From: Rana temporaria
Taxonomy: Eukaryota > Chordata > Amphibia > Anura > Ranidae
Reading direction: 5' to 3'
DNA length: 64,000 bases
Assembly (NCBI RefSeq): GCF_905171775.1
Contig: NC_053496.1
Coordinates: 181,625,759-181,689,758 of the forward strand
Numbering within the stretch: the stretch's first letter is position 1; the number at the start of each line of letters is the position of its first letter. The notes under the pieces were generated by a model. It saw only the letters and a list, made by a program, of their open reading frames with translations. It made no database searches and was not told the origin of the DNA. The translations under genes and the position numbers were made by a program. Shown one piece after another: positions 32,801 to 42,700 of the stretch.

Positions 32801-34379
32801 AAGGTCCATCTCAATTCTTCAATATAATGTCATGTTCCCAACAAATGAGGAGATACTGTACACCATATGACCTCTACCGTTAATTAAATTTTTCTTTACA
32901 GAATATGGTCCAGACGTTCAGTTTACACCGAAGAGACCTCTAACCTCACATCCAATCTGTAACACAGAAGATAATGGCACAACCCAACACTCTCGGGGAA
33001 GGGACCCAGTTACTGGACCTCTCTCGGTACTCCCTGATTTGAATTCACCAGATCTCTCGGTTTCTGAGAAGCCTTTGGTTGACAATCCAGGGAAGGTTAC
33101 ACGTCAAAGAAACAAGAAGATGCTTTCCTGTCTCCCTGGTATGAGGTCACCAGATCTCTCGGTTCCTGAGAAGCCTTCGGTTGGCAATCCAAGGAAGGTT
33201 ACACGTCAAAGAAACAAGAAGATGTTTTCCTGTCTCCCTAATATGAGGTCACCAGATCTCTCGGTTTCTGAGAAGCCTTCGGTTGACAATCCAGGGAAGG
33301 TTACACGTCAAAGAAACAAGAAGATGCTTTCCTGTCTCCCTGATATGAGGTCACCAGATCTCTCGGTTCCTGAGAAGCCTTCGGTTGACAATCCAGGGAA
33401 GGTTACACGTCAAAGAAACAAGAAGATGCTTTCCTGTCTCCCTAATATGAGGTCACCAGATCTCTCGGTTCCTGAGAAGCCTTCGGTTGGCAATCCAAGG
33501 AAGGTTACACGTCAAAGAAACAAAATGTTTTCCGGTCTCCCTAATATGAGGTCACCAGATCTCTCGGTTCCTGGGAAGCCTTCGGTTGGCAATCCAGGGA
33601 AGGTAACACGTCAAAAAAACAAGAAGATGTTTTCATGTCTCCCTAATATGAGGTCACCAGATCTCTCGGTTCCTGAGAAGCCTTCGGTTGGCAATCCAAG
33701 GAAGGTTACACGTCAAAGAAACAAGATGTTTTCCTGTCTCCCTAATATGAGGTCACCAGATCTCTCGGTTCCTGAGAAGCCTTCGGTTAGCAATCCAGGG
33801 AAGGTAACACGTCAAAGAAACAAGAAGATGTTTTCCTGTCCTGAATGTAATAAATCTTTTACAACAAAAGCGTATTTCCGCATCCATAAGCGGATACACG
33901 ACGGACAATGCCCATTTGTGTGCCTGGAGTGCGGGAGAGGCTTTATCTACAAGCCGTATTTCCATCGACATCAAAGATATCACAGCGAACTGAGGCCCTA
34001 TCCATGTCTAGAGTGTGGGAAATCCTTCAAGGAAAAATCGGTCCTCGTCCAGCATCTGAGAATTCACAGCGGCGACAGGCCGTTTCCTTGCTCAGTGTGC
34101 GATCAGAGCTTCGTCCAGAAAGCTCATCTGAGGAGACATCTCCGAGTTCACACTGGCGAGACCCCTTTCTTGTGCAAGCAGTGCGGGAAAGGTTTTACAC
34201 GGAAAGATATGCTCACTTTGCATGAGCGGGGACATGTGAATGAGCGCCCGTTTGCCTGCCCGGAGTGTGGGAATCGCTTCAAACAGCAGTTCTGTCTTGT
34301 CCGACATCAGAAGCTCCACAAGGAAAAGGGCTCGCTCTCCCGTTCTGTACTTCAGTCAAACCAAAACCTGAATTTATGA
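29859..34379 (+). CDS. Gene 3: KRAB C2H2 zinc finger protein, 6 fingers and coding minisatellite
   Basis: Coding exons 29859-29969 (leader), 30170-30304 (second leader, ends KKMMELLTGE), 30395-30512 (KRAB-A, FSMEEWEYLEGHKDLYKDVM, two codons shorter at its end than in genes 2, 4 and 5), 30629-30726 (NPPERCPPPLYS), 30807-31073 (acidic, with a second GHKDLYQDTMVE and NPPERCPSPLYS), 31153-31282 (acidic) and 32902-34379. The phases close to 778 residues. The last exon first encodes eight 33-34 residue repeats (MRSPDLSVPEKPSV...KVTRQRNKKMFSCLPN), then six fingers beginning FSCPECNKSF. The final repeat merges into finger 1, so the repeat unit ends in the first residues of a finger. Expected to be a nuclear repressor. 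The first exon is not seen next to the gene; the orphan at 21845-21985 is a candidate. Closest relative is gene 4. Confidence 0.85.
29970..30116 (+). repeat. 73-bp splice-donor repeat, two extra units
   Basis: The leader exon end plus donor (CGGAGAG/GTGAGG) recurs at 30043 and 30116, each 73 bp apart. It contains ATGACATCACTCCTATCTCT or a variant and TTAATAAAACACAGACCTGA. Confidence 0.85.
31381..32016. mobile_element. hAT-like MITE, CAGGGGTGGCAAAC ends
   Basis: Left end CAGGGGTGGCAAACGCAAGG and right end GAGTTTGCCACCCCTCCTG are inverted. The flanking satellite word TACAC is present on both sides. The interior has a CCCATCCCACTCC microsatellite and an inverted TATGATGGACGTCCTGGA/GTGTGATGTCCATCATA pair. 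Confidence 0.6.
32094..32667. mobile_element. MITE-like insertion, CAGGGCTCAAAATTTC end
   Basis: Interrupts the 73-bp satellite between GAGATACTATAG and CTATACACC. The ends are weakly inverted (CAGGGCTCAAAATTTCAAG versus CCTTGAGGGCTG). No ORF. Confidence 0.5.
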
Positions 34380-34884
34380 GTCACGCCAGTTGAATAGTCT
34401 TTACCTGCTCCAAGTGCGGGAAATGTTCAAAAGAGTGTACACTGTTGATAGAGACACTTTTCCTGTTTGGAGTGTGGCAGAGGCTTCTCGTGAAAAGTTC
34501 AGGCTCATGTTTTAGGTCTACGTTGGTGGGAAGCCTTTTTTCTGTTCAGAGTTTGGGAAATGTTTAATTCAAAAAGGAGAACCTCTTATTTTATAGGACA
34601 GTTTACACAAATGCGGGTTCGTATCCAATGTGCGGGAAGTGTTGCACATGAAAATGGCACCAGAGTAGTAGAGTGTCCTTTTTCTGCATCCAATGTGCAA
34701 GAAGTGGTTTAAACTCAGGGAAGTCACAACGGACAAAAAGCCTTTACGTGATCATAGTACGAGAAATGTTCAAAACTTTATAGACACCAAAGAGTTGACC
34801 ATGGCGAGAAGTCCTTTTTCTGCTTGGAGTGTGGCAGATGCTTCTTCGTGAAAGTTCAAGCTTCACAGCCAAGTTGAAGGCCAA
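34380..34884 (+). pseudogene. Decayed zinc fingers in the 3' region of gene 3
   Basis: Broken finger sequence in shifting frames: AAGTGCGGGAAATG, GTTTGGAGTGTGGCAGAGG, TTCAGAGTTTGGGAAATG and similar words at finger-like spacing, with many stops. These are former C-terminal fingers now downstream of the stop. The same relics follow gene 4. Confidence 0.75.
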
Positions 34885-36640
34885 CAGTGGGGAAAATAAT
34901 GATTTGATCCCATGCAGATTATGTAAGTTTGCCCACTTACAATGAAATGAAGGATCTATCATTATTATGGGTGTATTTTATATGATAGAGACAGAATATC
35001 AACCAAAAACCCAGAAAAAAAACATGTACTTTTTTTTTTTTTTTTTTTTTTTTATAAATCAAGTTGCAATTCAGTGAGTAAAATAAGTATTTGATACCCA
35101 AGCAAAACGCGACTTGGTAATCGGTAGAGAAACCCTTGCTGGGAAGCACAGAGAGCAGACGTCTCTTGGAGTTGGTGATCAGGTTTGCACACATCTCAGG
35201 AGGGATTTTGGTCCACTCTTCTTTACAGATCTTCTCTAAATCCTTAAGGTTTCTTGGCTGTCCCTTATCAACTCGAAGTTTCAGCTCCCTCCATAAATTT
35301 TCTATAGGATTAAGGTCTGGAGACTGGCTAGGCCACTCCGTGAACTAAATTTGCTTCTTCTTGAGCCACTCCTTTGTTGCTGTGGCGGTATGTTTTGGGA
35401 GTGGGTCATTGTCATGCTGGATGACCCATCCATGACCCATCTTCAATGTTCTGGCTGAGGGTTCTCCTCCAAGATTTTACAATACCAGGTTTGCACACAT
35501 CTCGGGTGGGATTTTGGTCCATTCTTCTTTACAGATCTTCTCTAATGGGTAGATTCAGGTAGGGGCGCGCTAATTTGTGGCGGCGTAGCCTAGCGTGTTT
35601 ACACTACGCCGCCTTAAGTAAGAGAGGCAAGTACATGATTCACAAAGTACTTGCCTCCTTACTTAGGGCGGCGTAGTGTAAACGCGGCGGGCGTAAGGGC
35701 GCCTAATTCAAATGGGTTGGAGGGGGGCGTGTTTAATGGTAATGAGGCTTGACCTCACGTTTTTGACGTTACTTTGCTACTGCGCATACGCCGGGCGCCT
35801 ACATTTCCCAGTGCGCATTGCGGCTAAGTACGCCGTACGGGCCTATTGATTTCGACGTGGACGTAAACGACGTAACTCCCGATTCGCGGACGACGTAAAA
35901 AATTCGAACCTCGCGGCGGGAACGGCGGCCATACTTTAACGTTGTTATTCCACCTCATAGGTGGAATAACTTTAGGCCGCCTAAGGCCTTACGGAAACGG
36001 CGTAAATCGACTGCGGCGGCCGGGCGTACGTTTGTGAATCGGCGTACAAACTCATTTACATAATCTACGCCGGCCGCAGTGGAAGCGCCACCTAGAAGCC
36101 ATCCAAATTATTGCAACCTAAGATAGGACGGCGCAAGCCGTCCTATCTTAGATATGTTTAAGCGTTTCTCTGTTTGAGCATACACTTAAACATAAGTCGG
36201 CGTAGATTCTGAGTTAGGTCGACTTATCTACTGATAAGTTGGCCTAACTCTACCTCAACCTACCTATAAGTCCTTAAGGTTTCTTGGCAACTTGAAGTTT
36301 CAGCTCCCTCTATACATTTTCTCTAGGATTAAGGTCTGGAGACTGGCTAGGCCATCTTCAGTTTTCTGGCTGAGGGTTCTCATCCAAGATTTTACAATAC
36401 CAGGTGTGCACACATCTCAGGAGGGATTTTGGTCCACTGTTCTTTACAGATCTTCTCTAACTCCATAAGGTTTCTTGACAACTCGAAGTTTCAGCTCCCT
36501 CCATACATTTTCTATAGGATGAAGATCTGGAGACTGGCTAGGCCACTCCATGGTCTTATCGTGCTTTTTCTTGAGAAACTCTTTTGTTGCTTTGGTGGTA
36601 TGTTTTGGGTCACTTGATCCCCAATTTTTTTTTTTCTGTA
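34885..36640 (-). mobile_element. Tc1-type transposon remnant with tandem internal segments
   Basis: The minus strand encodes the C-terminal part of a Tc1 transposase (MCANLITNSKRRLLSVLPSK at 35137-35194, preceded further right by LRVDKGQPRNLKD-like sequence). The left end CAGTGGGGAAAATAATGATT is at 34885. A segment of about 300 bp (GGTTTGCACACATCTCAGG to GATTTTACAATACC) is repeated three times (about 35186, 35487, 36401). The middle copy contains the MITE 35546-36266. The N-terminal half is absent and the element is dead. Confidence 0.8.
35546..36266. mobile_element. Harbinger-type MITE in Tc1 remnant, TAA duplication
   Basis: Ends TGGGTAGATTCAGGTAG and CTACCTCAACCTACCTA, flanked by TAA (35543-35545 and 36267-36269). 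The uninterrupted Tc1 unit at 35225-35245 reads CTTCTCTAAATCCTTAAGG with one TAA, proving the site. 721 bp, internal hairpins, no ORF. Confidence 0.9.
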
Positions 36641-36654
36641 TCTTTTATATAAAA

Positions 36655-36750
36655 TTACACCTATGATAAAAATTATAGAATTTTTGTGCGGTAAATGTTT
36701 AACTCAGAATGTGGATCTCCATACCGCAGAGATCGTCTCCGATGTCATTT
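36655..36750 (+). pseudogene. Isolated decayed finger downstream of Tc1
   Basis: TGCGGTAAATGTTTAACTCA, then GAATGTGGATCTCCATACC: remnant of a CGKCLTQNVDLH-type finger. It shows that the Tc1 element landed inside an older finger array. Confidence 0.6.
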
Positions 36751-36852
36751 AATAAACCATGAAGTATTTTTATTTTTTTTCTGTCTTTTTGAACAAATGA
36801 TGCTAAAAGTTTTCAGTTTCTTCTGGTTGTATGTTGTCCTCTCTGGTTCTGT

Positions 36853-36871
36853 AATAAAAGTGTGAAATAAA
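36853..36871 (+). terminator. Polyadenylation signals of gene 3
   Basis: Two AATAAA (36853-36858 and 36866-36871) followed by TCCTGTCTGTGTTCC, a GT-rich element. The block is conserved after gene 4 at 48603-48621. If used, the 3' UTR would be about 2.5 kb and include transposon sequence. Confidence 0.6.
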
Positions 36872-36998
36872 TCCTGTCTGTGTTCCTTCCATTTGCTTAT
36901 TATTGACCTGGTCATCACTGGCTCTCTGTGCAATTCGGGGGGGATTGGGGAGGGGCAGTACATACCTTCCAAAAAAATTCCGCCCCCCGAGATGATTT

Positions 36999-37772
36999 AA
37001 AGGGTTTGTAAGGTTTCGTTTGTTATTTAAAAAAAAAAAAAAAAAAAGTTATACTTGCCTGCACTGGCCCCGATCCTCGTCTTCTGGGGTCCCACGGCGG
37101 CTGTCTCGGCTCCTCCCCGCAATAGCTAACCCCCTTAATGGGGAAGCCCTCTCCCAAGTGGGTTAGCTTGTGGGCGTGCTCACATGATACAGCCGGCGGC
37201 CATAGCCGCCGACTGTATCACTCGGCCCCACCCCCCGGCGCGCCATGCCGTTGGATGTGATTGACAGCAGCGTGAGCTGATGGCTACGCTGCTATCAATC
37301 CAAACACTCAAGCCAATCAACGGCCAGACTCAGTGGAGAAGAGGACGCCGGGCACGCGCACAGTAGGTGAACGGGCTCAGTTAAGTAAAACGGGGAGGCG
37401 GTCGATGTCAGGTGTTTTTTTCACATAGGATGCATGAAGGTGAAAAAACACGAACCTTTATAACCCCTTTAAAGCGGAGCTCCACCCTAAAGTGGAACTT
37501 CCAGTCATCGGCCACAATTGGCACCTTTCGGGGGGAGGAGGGACAGGGTACCTGTTCTCTTTCAGGAGTCTGGCCGTGACGTCACCGCGGGGCTCCCACA
37601 TGCGCAGTAGGGTTCCCGGCGTGAAGCCGAAAAGCTACTTGCCCATTGCGGGTAAGGTAACCCAGCTTTCGGCTTCACTCCGGGAACCCTAATGCCGACA
37701 ACGCTGGACTCCAGGACAGGTAAGTAGTAGATGCCGGCTTTTAATTTTATTTTTTCCCGGACCTCCTCTTTA
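36999..37772. mobile_element. Two adjacent TTAA-flanked MITEs
   Basis: The first runs from AGGGTTTGTAAGGTTCG-like sequence to AACCTTTATAACCCC (about 36999-37470); the second runs from AGCGGAGCTCCACCC to GACCTCCTC (about 37473-37768). TTTAA lies at both outer sides and between them. The paralogous sequence after gene 4 (about 48770) lacks the whole block. Confidence 0.65.
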
Positions 37773-38155
37773 ACGTGACCGCCAATCCAGTGTCTGGCGG
37801 GTTTAGCCGCACAAATCGCTTCGGCGGCGCTTCTTTTCATTGGCTGGAATAATTTTTTGTTCTACAGCCACTGAAACCAATCGACACCGCATATACAATC
37901 GCACACTTCATAGTCAGCTGCACATACTCATAATCGGGGCTTTTTTTCTCAGAAAATAGGTACGGGAACTCAACCATGACCCCCCCCCCCCCCACACACA
38001 CACACCCTTCAAACAGCATCAAATACTGGGTGTGGTCATATTTCACCAACAGGGGGAGGGCCTTAAAGGGGCATTTAATACCAGGAGTGCATTATGTGCA
38101 GGGTTGGGGGGGGGGGGGGGGTGCGCTGAATACAGGGTTCGGGGGGGGTGCGCTG
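37773..38155. other. Non-coding stretch with poly-C/G runs
   Basis: The left part (GGCGGGTTTAGCCGCAC...CTTCTTTTCATTGGCTGGAA) is paralogous to 48785-48860. The rest has poly-C, (CA)n and poly-G runs. Confidence 0.4.
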
Positions 38156-38157
38156 AA

Positions 38158-38376
38158 TACAGGCTCATGTTTTAGGTCTACGTTGGTGGGAAGCCTTTTT
38201 TTCCTGTTCAGAGTTTGGAAAAATCCTTAATTCAAAAAGGAGAACCTCTTATTTATAGGACAGTTTACACAAATGAGGGTTCGTATCCAATGTGCGGGAA
38301 GTGTTGCACATGAAAATGGCACCAGAGTAGTAGAGTGTCCTTTTTCTGCATCCAATGTGCAAGAAGTGGTTTACAG
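38158..38376 (+). pseudogene. Displaced copy of gene 3 finger relics
   Basis: About 215 bp almost identical to 34500-34712 (AGGCTCATGTTTTAGGTCTA through TGCAAGAAGTGGTTTA). It sits between two copies of AGGAGTGCATTATGTGCAG (about 38083 and 38389), away from any intact gene. Confidence 0.75.
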
Positions 38377-38568
38377 GGGGCACAGTTTAGGAGTGCATTA
38401 TGTGCAGAGTTCAGCCTTCTTCCCCAGCTGTTTACCGCTGCATCCCCCATCCACATCTCACCCCTCTTCCCAGCCGTCTCTAGGAACTCCCCGTACACTG
38501 TAAATGGCTCCGCCTCTCTCACTTGCCGGAAGATCATCCAGTGGGTGTGTCCGCATCTGCACTGCACC

Positions 38569-38845
38569 CAGGGGCGGACTGACCACTCATGGGGCCCCCG
38601 GGCAATAGGAGATTATGGGGCCCCAGGCAATAGATTATGGGGCCACACACTATATACACACAGAATACACATACACAGACTGAAAAGGTACTGGAGAGGC
38701 GGGGCAGTTATTAGCTTGGGATTTTTTTTAAAACACAGATTTTTACATAGTGTCCCTGTTTTTTCTGAGGCTGGCAATCCTGATGGGGGGGCCCCCTAGT
38801 GGCATGGGGCCCTCGGGCAGTGTCCGAATGGTCAGTCTGACCCTG
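38569..38845. mobile_element. hAT MITE with 8-bp duplication
   Basis: Ends CAGGGGCGGACTGACC and GGTCAGTCTGACCCTG. Identical flanks ACTGCACC at 38561-38568 and 38846-38853. 277 bp, non-coding, with GGGGCCC words throughout. Confidence 0.85.
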
Positions 38846-39370
38846 ACTGCACCCCAGGCATCCACATCTCCCTTGTCCCCATCCTGCACTCAGTGGGAGC
38901 CACTCAGGAGACCATATTTGTGGGAGCTGCTGAGAGACAAGCTGTCACTTGTAAACACAGAAGTCAGTCTTCTGTGTTTACAAGTGATGGTGGTGAGCAG
39001 GGAGCAGAGGGACTGAGCCAGAGGTGGCGGAACTGAGTTCCACCAAGTTCCAGCTGAAAAAAAGCTTCTGACCCCCCCCCCCCCCCTCCGGTGTCACATT
39101 TTGGAACCTTTCAAGGGTGAGGGGGGTGAAGATACCTGTATAATACAGGTATTTGCACACACTTCCGAGCGTAGACCCCTGCAGAGTCTACGCCACTTCC
39201 CGTCTCCCCCTGTTTAGTGGTAAAAATGTAAGTGTAAAAAGCAAGATTTCGGTGGGTGTGACAAGATGTCCGCTTGGCGACCTCAGACTCTATGCTTAGT
39301 GGGTCTAAGTGTGGGGTGTACCAAGATGGTCATGATGGAGAGTCACTTCCGTTACAAGTTTTGACGGGTC
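38846..39370. other. Non-coding stretch upstream of gene 4
   Basis: Contains a 19-bp perfect inverted repeat with a 5-base loop (TCACTTGTAAACACAGAAG at 38945 and its inverse to 38987) and a poly-C run at 39071. CAAGATGGTCATGATGG near 39321 resembles a YY1-type site. Confidence 0.4.
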
Positions 39371-39398
39371 GCCTAATCTGACGGAATATGGGCTACAG

Positions 39399-39495
39399 AC
39401 AGGAAATGACATCATATACAGACAGGAAGTTCCGGGTGAGAGGTGAGTCGGGAGGAAGTAGAGAGGAAACCTTGCTGGAACTGGCAGCAGAGGAG
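39399..39495 (+). promoter_or_regulatory. Gene 4 promoter motif and first exon
   Basis: ACAGGAAATGACATCA at 39399-39414 (two changes from the motif in genes 2 and 5), then the conserved first exon AAGTTCCGGGTGAGAGG, with donor after 39495 (GAGGAG/GTAATAAG). The next exon (from 39601) carries the short upstream ORFs ending MEVNLC and MGLVMP before the main ATG at 39765. Confidence 0.7.
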
Positions 39496-39764
39496 GTAAT
39501 AAGATATTATTTTATATTTTCACCCAGTAAACTCCCCCCCCCCCCCCCCGTCATGTCCGTCCTCTTCCTCCATAGTTACTGTGATGTCTTCTCCTATCAG
39601 GTATCCTGTTGTATGGAAGTGAACCTGTGCTGATGGGTTTGGTGATGCCATAAAGGGGAGCTCTAGCCATTTCCACCACCGCTTTGTCCTTCAGAACCAG
39701 ACTTCCCCCCAATAAGTCCCCTTCCAGCACCTCCACCTCTGTCACAGACAACATCCGGCAAGCA

Positions 39765-42700
39765 ATGACACTCATCGCCGACACAGGAAGTAGTCCTAAC
39801 AAGGACAGCGATGGGGGTCACATGACTCAGAGGATACTAAACATCACCCTGGAGATCATCTACCTGCTGACCGGAGAGGTGAGGAGGATTCTGGGAGGTC
39901 ACATGACATCACTCTTATCTCTTTTAATAAAACACAGACCTGACCGGAGAGTTGAGGAGGGTTTTGGGAAGGTAAGTAGTGATCACTTATATTGTATTTT
40001 TTTCCTCTCAGGACTTTGAAGTGGTGAAGAAGACCTCTCGTGAACGATGGGCACCCAACAGTCTCCTCCATGGACCACCTGATATCACAACGTCTAAACC
40101 TCACTACCAGATACTTGAAAAGCACAACATGCAGAAGATTCTAGAAGTCACCAAGAAGATGATGGAGCTGCTGACAGGAGAGGTGAGCGGTGCTGGTAAT
40201 TCTGGGACATTATCCAGTAACAGACAAGGGGTGTGTCTGGATGGTGACTGTATCATTGTGTGTGTCAGGTTCCTATAAGGTGTCAGGATGTCACTGTCTA
40301 TTTCTCCATGGAGGAGTGGGAGTATTTAGAAGGACACAAGGATCTCTACAAGGACGTCATGATGGACAATCAGCCGCCACTCACATCACCGGGTAAGAGG
40401 AGACTTTATTGTAAAAGAGAGAGCAGTTCTGAGGGTCCACCTAGATCCCCCATCATCATATGAAAGGTCCATCTCCATTCCTCAATATAACGTCATGTTC
40501 CCAACAAATGAGGAGGAGATACTGTACACCATATGAAAGGTCCATCTCCATTCCTCAATATAACGTCATGTTCCCAACAAATGAGGAGGAGATGCTGTAC
40601 ACCATATGAAAGGTCATCTCCATTCCTCAATATAACGTCATGTTCCCAACAAATGAGGAGATACTGTACACCATATGAAAGATCCATCTCAATATGGTTG
40701 TATCAAATTTAATGTCACAGTTGTATGGGACCACTATGAATAGACTGACGTTTATGATTCCTGAGTGCAGAACATGAAGAATAAAATAATACAATGTTTC
40801 TTTTAATGAATTACATTTTTCTTTCCAGCATATGGATGACATTTAGAATCAATCAAAGAGACATCTTACTTTATATACAGAATTTAATAGTTTTATCGAT
40901 GACTTTTCAGGAGGACACTGGGATGTCTATGAGGAAATCATTGTGGAGCCAGTGAGTTGCAAAAACCCACCAAAGAGATGTCCCCGTCCTCTGTATTCCG
41001 GGGATTCCACACAGGAAGGTCACACCATCCCTCACCATCATCAGGTAGATAAAGTTCCAGAACTTCAGTTATGACCCTGTACCATTTATTGCACCTGCTA
41101 TTTGCATTGAATAATCTGTTTTCCTTTAGTGTGAAGAAGATATGGATATAAAAGCTTGGGTTAAAGAGGAAAAAGAGACACATTTGAGGGGTGATTGGTG
41201 GTCTACGGAGGAGGTTGGGGTGATGGTGACAATGACAGAGAAGGAGTCTTCATTAGATATCGGCACAGGTGAGTAATGCAGAAACGGGTCTAGTAATCGG
41301 TTGCATACCCATTATTAATATAGCGTCATGTTCCCAACAAATGAGGAGGAGATACTGTACACCATATGAAAGGTCCATCTCCGTTCCTCGATATAACGTC
41401 ATGTTCCCAAGAAATGCGCTCAGTAAGGAAAAAAATTGAGGAGACTTAGAGGATGACCATAACAACATCGTCAATGTATCTACTCCACAGCTAAATGTTC
41501 CATATAATGGGTTAATCACCATTCTTCAATATAACGTCATGTTCCCAACAAATGAGGAGGAGATACTTTACACCATATGAAAGGTCCATCTTCATATGGT
41601 TATCTTAAATTTAATGTCACAGCTGTATGAGACCACTACGAATAGACTGACGCTTATAAGTGCAGAACATGAAGAATAAAATGTTTGTTTTAATTAATTA
41701 CATTTTTCTTTCCAGCATAGGGTCATGACATTCAGAGTCATCTTACTTTATATACAGAATTTAATAGTTTTCTTGATGACTTTTCAGGAGGACACTGGGA
41801 TCTCTACAAGGACATCATTGTGGAGCCATTGAGTTACAGAAACCCACCAGAGAGATGTCCCCCTCCTCTGTATTCCCGGGATTCCACACAGGAAGGTCAC
41901 ACCATCCCTCACCATCATCAGGTAGATAAAGTTCCAGAACTTCAGTTATGACCTTGTACCATTTATTGCACCTGTTATTTGCATTGAATAATCTGTTTTC
42001 CTTTAGTGTGAAGAAGATATGGATATAAAAGCTTGGGTTAAAGAGGAAGAAGAGACACATTTGAGGGGTGATCGTCGGTCTATGGAGGAGGTTGGGGTGA
42101 TGGTGACAATGACAGAGAAGGAGTCTTCATTAGATATCGGCACAGGTAAGTAATAAATGCAGAAACGGGTCTAGTAATCGGTTGCATACCCATCATTAAT
42201 ATAACGTCATGTTCCCAACAAATGAGGAGGATATACTGTACACCATATGAAAGGCCCATCTCCATTCCTCAATATAATGTCATGTTCCCAACAAATGAGG
42301 AGGAGATACTGTACACCATATGAAAGGTCCATCTCCATTCCTCAATATAACGTCATGTTCCCAACAAATGAGGAGGAGATACTGTACACCATATGAAAGG
42401 TCCATCTCCATTCCTCAATATAACGTCATGTTCCCAACAAATGAGGAGGAGATACTGTACACCATATGAAAGGTCCATCTCCATATGGTTTTCTTAATGT
42501 TACAGCTGTATGAGACCACTACGAATAGACTGACGCTTATAAGTGCAGAACATGAATAAAAAAATGTTTGTTTTAATTAATTATATTTTTCTTTCCAGCA
42601 TATGGATGACATTCAGAATCAAAGAGTCATCTTACTTTATATCCAGAATTTAATCGTTTTATCAATGACTTTTCAGGAGGACAATGGGATGTCTACACAG

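Larger units (their letters stand above)
31330..32880. repeat. 73-bp intronic satellite of gene 3, interrupted twice
   Basis: Same satellite as in gene 2 (AATATAACGTCATGTTCCCA core), here broken up by elements at 31381-32016 and 32094-32667, so that only single or partial units remain between them. Confidence 0.75.

Noticed and set aside
34092..34319. Short minus-strand frames opposite fingers of gene 3 (and 44506-44760 for gene 4)
   Set aside because: Shadows of the finger exons; no independent features.
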